Part shown: positions 58,764 to 64,000 of the stretch, piece after piece | Numbering within the stretch: the stretch's first letter is position 1 | How the letters are laid out: each line of letters begins with the position of its first letter | DNA from: Coriolopsis trogii | Lineage: Eukaryota; Basidiomycota; Agaricomycetes; Polyporales; Polyporaceae | Assembly: GCA_020543525.1 (NCBI GenBank) | Contig: JAHYIO010000033.1 | Coordinates: 1,364,001 to 1,428,000, forward strand | DNA length: 64,000 nt | Direction: 5' to 3' | Position numbers and translations under genes: made by a program | The notes under the pieces: model-generated | What the model was told of the DNA's origin: nothing | Databases searched by the model: none | Seen by the model: the letters and a program-made list of their open reading frames with translations, nothing else

Positions 58764-60174
58764 ATGGCATCATTCAAACGAGCACGCTCTCCAGCTGCCA
58801 GCGATATCTCTTCGTCTTCCTCTGCCCCTTCCTCCCCAACCCTCAAGGCTGCACGCACAAGCGCAACGCCACCACCCCACATCCTCGGAGAGTCATCGAC
58901 AGCCACAAAGCCTAGCCACATCTACTGCACTCTCCCACCGACATGCAGCCATCCGGGTCGTCCGACTTTGCTCTCCGGGACGCGAGAATTGGAGAAGCAC
59001 TATGCTATGTATCACGCGCATGTTTGTGAACAGGAGGGCTGTGGGTGTGTGTTCCCGGACGCGCGGCTTCTTGAACTGGTGAGTGGCTCGTTGAGTGTCT
59101 CTAGGCGAAGTCGCCATCTTGCACATCAATTTCGACTTAGCCTTTCCTCTCCGTGCTTACGACGCGTGTACTCTATTTCAGCATCAGACGGAATGCCACG
59201 ATCCGATTGCAGCAGTACGCAAAGACCGTGGGGAGAAGATCGTACGTATGCTCTATTGCATCCTCTCCCACTGCTCTGAGCCGTTGCTCACCTTGTCTCA
59301 GTTCGCTTGCTACTTGGCAGAATGCAATCGCGTGTTCTCCACCCCAAAGACGCGTCGAATGCATCTCATACAGGCCCATAACTATCCCAAGGAATACTTC
59401 TTTGCCGTAACCAACAAGGGCGTAGGCGGATTGCTGAAGAGATGGGGTGAAGGCGCAAGCCTCCTTCGCAAACCATGGAGACCTCGTGAGAATGGCGCGA
59501 AGGATACTCCTGGACAGGATGGAGACGAATACAATGGGGGCGGGGACGAGGACTACGACGATCACGACGATTCCGGCACTGATGCCATGGACGCCGACCA
59601 CCTTCGCGAGCCTGTACAACGCCCTATTCAGAGTAGCGAGGACGATGAAGACGACGAGATAGTACTCCTGGAGAAGATACGTGTTGATCGTCCCGCAACA
59701 CGAAGCAACGAAACTATTGGGGCCTCCACACATCTACCAAAAGGGAAACATAGAGGGGAGCCAAACACGGATGTTGAGAACCTCGCGAACTCCATGGATG
59801 CCCTTTCTCTTGTGCCTTCTTCGATTCAATTCGGGCGCGGGGCGAAACGCGGCGGGCTTCAAGGCGCGCGGGGCCATGGACGACGTGGAAGCGCCGGGAG
59901 AGGCCGCATGGGTCACGACGGTGAAGATGCTGTCGCGATGGATGTTGATCAGGGGCTTCCTGCTCACAGAAGAGGACGTGGACGAGGAGGGCAACGCGGT
60001 GGTGCGAGAGGCGCATCGCCTATGCCACCGAGGGGTGGTGCGGTGCGAGGCAGTCTCCCGGGGCCGAGAGGACGAGGGAGAGGATTCCCCAGAGCTGCGC
60101 CGGTATTTGGTCCAGCTGTTGGAAGAGGGATGGGGCCAGGCAGAGGTGTAAACAAAGACAGCCTGAAGTCATAA
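58764..60174 (+). CDS. ZNF511-type C2H2 zinc-finger protein with RGG tail
   Basis: Three exons give 415 aa: 58764-59078, 59182-59241, 59302-60174. The N-terminal 60% of the zinc-finger region follows ZNF511: a first finger (YCTLPPTCSHPG, then HYAMYHAHVC), a second (CEQEGCGCVFPDARLLELHQTECHD split across introns), and a third (CYLAECNRVFSTPKTRRMHLIQAHNYP). The YP-FFAV text after the third finger is the family mark. The rest is acidic (DEDYDDHDDSGTDAMDADH) and then strongly Arg/Gly-rich from about residue 290 (GRGAKRGG, RRGRGRGGQRGGARGA, GPRGRGRGF), a typical RNA-binding RGG box. ZNF511 itself is little studied. The RGG extension suggests a role with RNA or nucleolus (inference). Confidence 0.9.
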
Positions 60175-60503
60175 CTTTGGAATGTACCTTGTGCAGAAGC
60201 GTGCAGCCTTGGTTCCGTAGAGAATCGCAGCGCGTTATGTTTGATCGAGCGCTCACCGATACTCAGATTTTGAACACTCTTTGGCCATGTCAGTAACCCA
60301 GGATCTGTTATTTCTGCCTGTTCTAAGTACACAGTGAAGTTCGCAGTCAGGCTTGGGGGAGTAGCCGCCCGTGACCCTTTTGTCACAAGTAGTGTGAGTC
60401 ACTGTCACGACGCCGACTGTAAGCGTCAAATAACCGCTCTCGGTGCTCGGAGTTGTCCTCGCGTTCACTACTTGACTTGTACCGCGACGACCACGACAGC
60501 ACC
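60175..60503. other. Short intergenic region
   Basis: Promoter space for RPB7; nothing recognised. Confidence 0.4.
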
Positions 60504-61369
60504 ATGTTCTTCATTGTATGCGTATCTGCAGCTTTTTACACGTACTCTTGGTAAACTCACGACGTCTATTATCTCAGAAAGAGCTGTCTCACACCATCCA
60601 CTTGCACCCGTCCTACTTCGGGCCGCGGATGTTGAATTTCCTCGAGTCGAAACTATACTCGGACGTCGAAGGCACCTGTTCGGGAGAATTTGGATACATC
60701 ATTGCTGTTGTCTCGATACTGGACATTGGAAAGGGTCTGGTTATGCCTGGGAGTGGCCAAGCAGAGTTTGTGACGCGTTACCGCGCGATCGTGTTCAAGC
60801 CATTCAAGGGCCAAGTTGTGGACGGAGTTGTGAATAACGTGAATAAGGTGCGTCTTCTCTGCGTGTCTAAGGGTTTAGGAGTGGGCTATATACGGACGAT
60901 GGACTCTCGTCCTGTGCGTGTGGGTAGATGGGCTTCTTCGCAGATGTTGGGCCCTTGACGGTCTTCGTCTCGCATCAGGTGAGTTTTGCTCTCTGACATT
61001 AGATGTCGATCCTAGGTTGCGCGTTGACATCCGCACGCGGTGCGCGCGTTGGCAGCTTATCCATCCAGAGCTCAAGTTCGACCCGAATTCAAACCCGCCA
61101 TCTTTTGCCTCGGAAGACCAGGTCGGTGGCCTTCTCTTTTGTCTCGCGTTCGTTATCTGCGACGTTTTCCCAGATCATCGAGAAGAATACCCGTGTACGA
61201 CTAAAGATTGTCGGAACGCGTGTCGACGCGACGGAGATTGTGCGTATAGGTCCCATGTCTCACCTTATCCCCCCTGTAGCGGCGTGTCGGGTTGCTAACA
61301 CGACCCTGGGGCGTCCTCTAGTTCGCTATCGGTACAATAAAAGAAGACCACCTTGGCGTCATCGACTAA
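60504..61369 (+). CDS. RPB7: RNA polymerase II subunit RPB7
   Basis: Six exons give 170 aa: 60504-60515, 60578-60847, 60928-60978, 61056-61121, 61174-61239, 61322-61369. The first exon is only 12 bases (MFFI). The sequence follows RPB7 closely: KELSHTIHLHPSYFGPRM, GTCSGEFGYIIAV, GMxx-like GQAEFVTRYRAIVFKPFKGQ, MGFFADVGPLTVFVSHQ, FDPNSNPPSF, IIEKNTRVRLKIVGTRVDAT, and FAIGTIKEDHLGVID at the end. The length equals the usual 170-171 residues. RPB7 pairs with RPB4 to form the stalk of polymerase II, binding nascent RNA through its S1/OB fold. Introns are 52-82 bp and all phase 0. Confidence 0.97.
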
Positions 61370-62303
61370 ACCTCTTCCTGCTAGGGCCCTTCCAGCTTAC
61401 TCCTCGTTGCTGCTATGTACATGCTGTCTGTATCGTTATTCAGAGTATACACCGTTTTCGTCTGGGCAACCAGAGTTCGCCGCCGTCAAACTCGAACGAA
61501 GAGGGTCACTCTGGCTTTTTGGACGTTCCCGCAAGTGGCGCATGCCCCAACTCCCAGTCCCATTGCCTTGCGGACGATGAGGAAGAGATATGTTTGGGGT
61601 GCACTCAGCAGAGGTCCGTTCCCTTGACAGCCCAAGAAGCGTTTCGTTGAACTGAGCTAAGACTACAGGGCCTTTGAGCCAACTTCCACGGCGTAGCAAT
61701 TCGATGAGATTCATGTTGATGCCCCTTGGCATATCAAGCCTTGAATGTCATATGGCGGATCGCCTCGTCATTTCCATAGGACCTGGGAACATGCAATTGG
61801 CTATTCCGCCCACGTTCAACGCGTATGCAGCGTTGTCAGATGTGTTTTGATTGATGGTTAGCAAGAACATGCACTGTTTGTGGTTGAACGAAGAGCAGTC
61901 GCCCGTGCGAGGAGAAGCGTGATAGGACCGACGGAGACGAGCTCCTCTCCCGAGGCATGTCCAGAACGTGAGTCTATCATCACCGTCTATGCATTTGCAA
62001 TCGGCGAGTACAAGTATACAGGGCTTACGTTATACGTATACAGAACAGCTATATGTATTTGAGCTGGCACGAGGCCACTGCGTTCTGGACTGGGTGCTTT
62101 TCCCTTGATCATCTGTCGTAGTGGGTGGTAAGTCCCCTTTCTGCCCGATATCGAAGCTCTCCTGTCTCTTCCTGGCGTGCGTCTGTAAGTATTCAGACAT
62201 CTATGCATTCTGCCTAATATATATACTCTCCACATCCTGCAACCGCTGATTGTGCTCTCCCCAGCTCAATATTGTTGATTGCTTGCCCTTAGAGCTCTCC
62301 TAC
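61370..62303. other. Intergenic region
   Basis: No gene recognised on either strand between RPB7 and the DUF6533 gene. Confidence 0.5.
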
Positions 62304-63969
62304 ATGAACCCATCAACCATGGACTCGTGGATAATTATCTCTGAGTTCAGTGAGCTGTGCGTCCCTTTGGTTCAGACATGACAGTCGTCTGAGGCTTCTG
62401 ATCTCAACTATGGATTCAGGACCACCTCGAATTACTTGGCCCTAGCAGGCATCGGTACGTTTGTTTTGCTGGGTACATGACATTCGTTTGTTATTCATGT
62501 CGAGCAACCTGCCCATCTTAGCGATTGTCATATACGAGTACTTTTTCAACCTCGGCAGCGAGGTGGAGCTCTTCTGGACAGGCAAAGTCACCGGAGCGAC
62601 GGTCCTCCTGCTCTGTAATAGGTATCTGATGTTGTCGGTGAATGTCTTTGGCTTGACATTCGGGCCTGGGTTCAAACCCAAGTCGGACATGGTGAGTTTC
62701 CATAACCCGCCTTCGTTGTGGTTTCATCCAACTTTACTTGGGTACAGGGGTGAGCATGCGGCTCTCCAGCATGGAATCTGAACAAGGATCGACGTCTGAG
62801 ATAAGGATATGCTCACAGCTGCTCAATGACCGTAAAGGCAGACAAGGTCCTGACGACATTCCAGTATATTCCCTGGGCTGGTAAGCTTTTCTCTCAGGCA
62901 TCTGCACGCGAAGACAATGACGAAGTGTGCCGTGGTAGTCTTCTCCGCGCTTCGTACCTACGCGTTGAGTGACAACCGATATATGGGTATCGCTGTCTTC
63001 GTTCTATCTTCAGTCGTCGTCGCTATCAACCTCGTGAGTCCTCTTATCGCCTTCGCCAAACTCCCGCGAGTAATCTGATACACTACAGAGCGAGTTCGCT
63101 TACGGCTTCGATGGTGTAAACCATCCGGTGTACGGCTGTACTGGAATCGTTGGACTTTCTCAGGAACTTTTCAAACAGTACGTTGAAGGACGGTCTAAGG
63201 CTTATGGCTTCCGACGCACTGACACATACGACATTGAACTGTCAGGTGTGAGTTCCCCGCGCATCAAGTCGTGATGTTAACACTCAAGACCAGTAGTCAT
63301 AATCATATCGAGGACGTGTCTCATTGTGGCAGATGTGATTTCCATCAGCATAACATGGTACAAGCTCTACCGAAGAGATAGGCTGCAAGACGCACTGGGC
63401 AGGAATACCCTCACGAATGTCTTCCTACGCGACGGTCAGTTACTCTTCGCATCCCAACCCTAGAGTACTGTGCTCATTGGGATGCTCTTCAGGCACTCTG
63501 TACTTCATGTATGGATAGTAACGACATCATCTTCCCCAATACACCCTCATGCCCTGCTCGTCTTTTAGCGTTGTCCTACTCCTGAACGTTCTCCATTTAG
63601 CCTTGACATTACTATCTGTGTGTCTTGCATTTACTGGGCCGCAAATATTTGTATAGCTCTGACACTACGCACAGGTCGAACAAGCGAGCAGCAACTTTGT
63701 GTATGCCACTGTCCTCAGCGAGCCGTACGCAACACAGTTGCACTCACGCTACGCATACTCACGCATCCTTCAGCCTTACCGGAGTTCTCATGTCGCGGTT
63801 TTTACTCGATCTCCAACATGCAAATCAGAGCTCACGCCGCCTCGGAACGTATTCAGGGCCGTCGAATGTGGACACCTCCATAAATGGCGATTCGCTGGTC
63901 TTTGACCGAGTGATGGGATCGCTTGGCGGGTCTCTCGTCACGGAGAGCCTCCCTGCTCAAGATCTGTAG
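62304..63969 (+). CDS. DUF6533 multi-pass membrane protein, one doubtful junction
   Basis: Eleven exons: 62304-62356, 62420-62454, 62522-62691, about 62819-62880, 62939-63033, 63089-63245, 63294-63434, 63493-63508, 63569-63617, 63675-63724, 63774-63969. DUF6533 opens the protein: NYLALAGIAIVIYEYFFNLG, ELFWTGKVTGATVLLLCNRY. Further membrane segments are AVFVLSSVVVAINL, VIIISRTCLIVADVISISITWY and VVLLLNVLHLALTLLS, and the end LTGVLMSRFLLDLQ is typical. It is a seven-helix-like family of unknown role, large in mushrooms. All joins fit except exon 3 to exon 4: the frame of TGC TCA ATG (SCSM) needs an AGC codon whose AG is the only acceptor, so one base is out. Either a lesion or an unseen splice choice. 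The second ATG at 62319 is an alternative start. Confidence 0.65.
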
Positions 63970-64000
63970 AACGAAATGAGAGAGTATTAGCACATGTCAA

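Overview
The window looks like nuclear DNA of an agaricomycete (basidiomycete) fungus, most likely a wood-decay polypore or relative. Most genes are cut by many 48-70 bp introns with GTRNGY/YAG borders. Several families seen here are typical of or expanded in mushroom-forming fungi (DUF6533 and DUF6535 membrane proteins, FunK1 kinases, DUF7330, DUF4246, laccase). No bacterial operons, CRISPR arrays or confident tRNA/rRNA genes were seen. All exon models were built by eye from splice signals, reading phase and family resemblance; no transcript data were available.

Layout. 1-2.5 kb: gene-free upstream DNA. 2.5-5.5 kb (+): HSF-type transcription factor. 7.1-8.2 kb (+): CCDC137-like basic protein. 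8.7-9.6 kb (+): decayed la​ccase. 10.4-11.6 kb (+): small chimeric gene whose 3' end copies the tail of the LisH/Flo8-like gene, followed by a further fragment at 11.8-12.1 kb. 12.5-15.0 kb (-): DUF6535 membrane protein. 16.6-19.3 kb (-): LisH/Flo8-like regulator with a 43-glutamine run. 19.8-26.3 kb (-): very large protein with three START-like segments and a C-terminal membrane helix. 26.8-28.2 kb (+): pyridoxal kinase. 29.2-32.1 kb (+): FunK1 kinase. 33.1-34.3 kb (+): intronless FAD monooxygenase. 35.1-41.9 kb: tandem duplication of a divergent pair (kinase on -, small membrane/coiled-coil protein on +), with the second copy decayed. 42.3-43.7 kb (-): alpha/beta hydrolase. 44.5-45.0 kb: fold-back inverted-repeat element. 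45.5-46.7 kb (-): DUF7330 protein. 47.5-52.5 kb (-): RXT3. 54.5-57.0 kb (+): Ran-binding-domain protein. 57.9-58.4 kb (+): DUF4246 remnant. 58.8-60.2 kb (+): ZNF511-type zinc-finger protein with an RGG tail. 60.5-61.4 kb (+): RNA polymerase II subunit RPB7. 62.3-64.0 kb (+): DUF6533 membrane protein.

Functional reading. Core nuclear housekeeping genes (RPB7, RXT3, Ran-binding protein, LisH/Flo8-like regulator, HSF) alternate with fast-evolving accessory genes. The accessory stretches carry the rearrangements: duplicated gene tails, a tandemly duplicated divergent pair, pseudogenes and an inverted-repeat element. The most unusual items are the LisH-tail chimeric gene with tandemly repeated exon-intron units, the duplicated kinase/membrane-protein pair, and the membrane-anchored triple-START protein.
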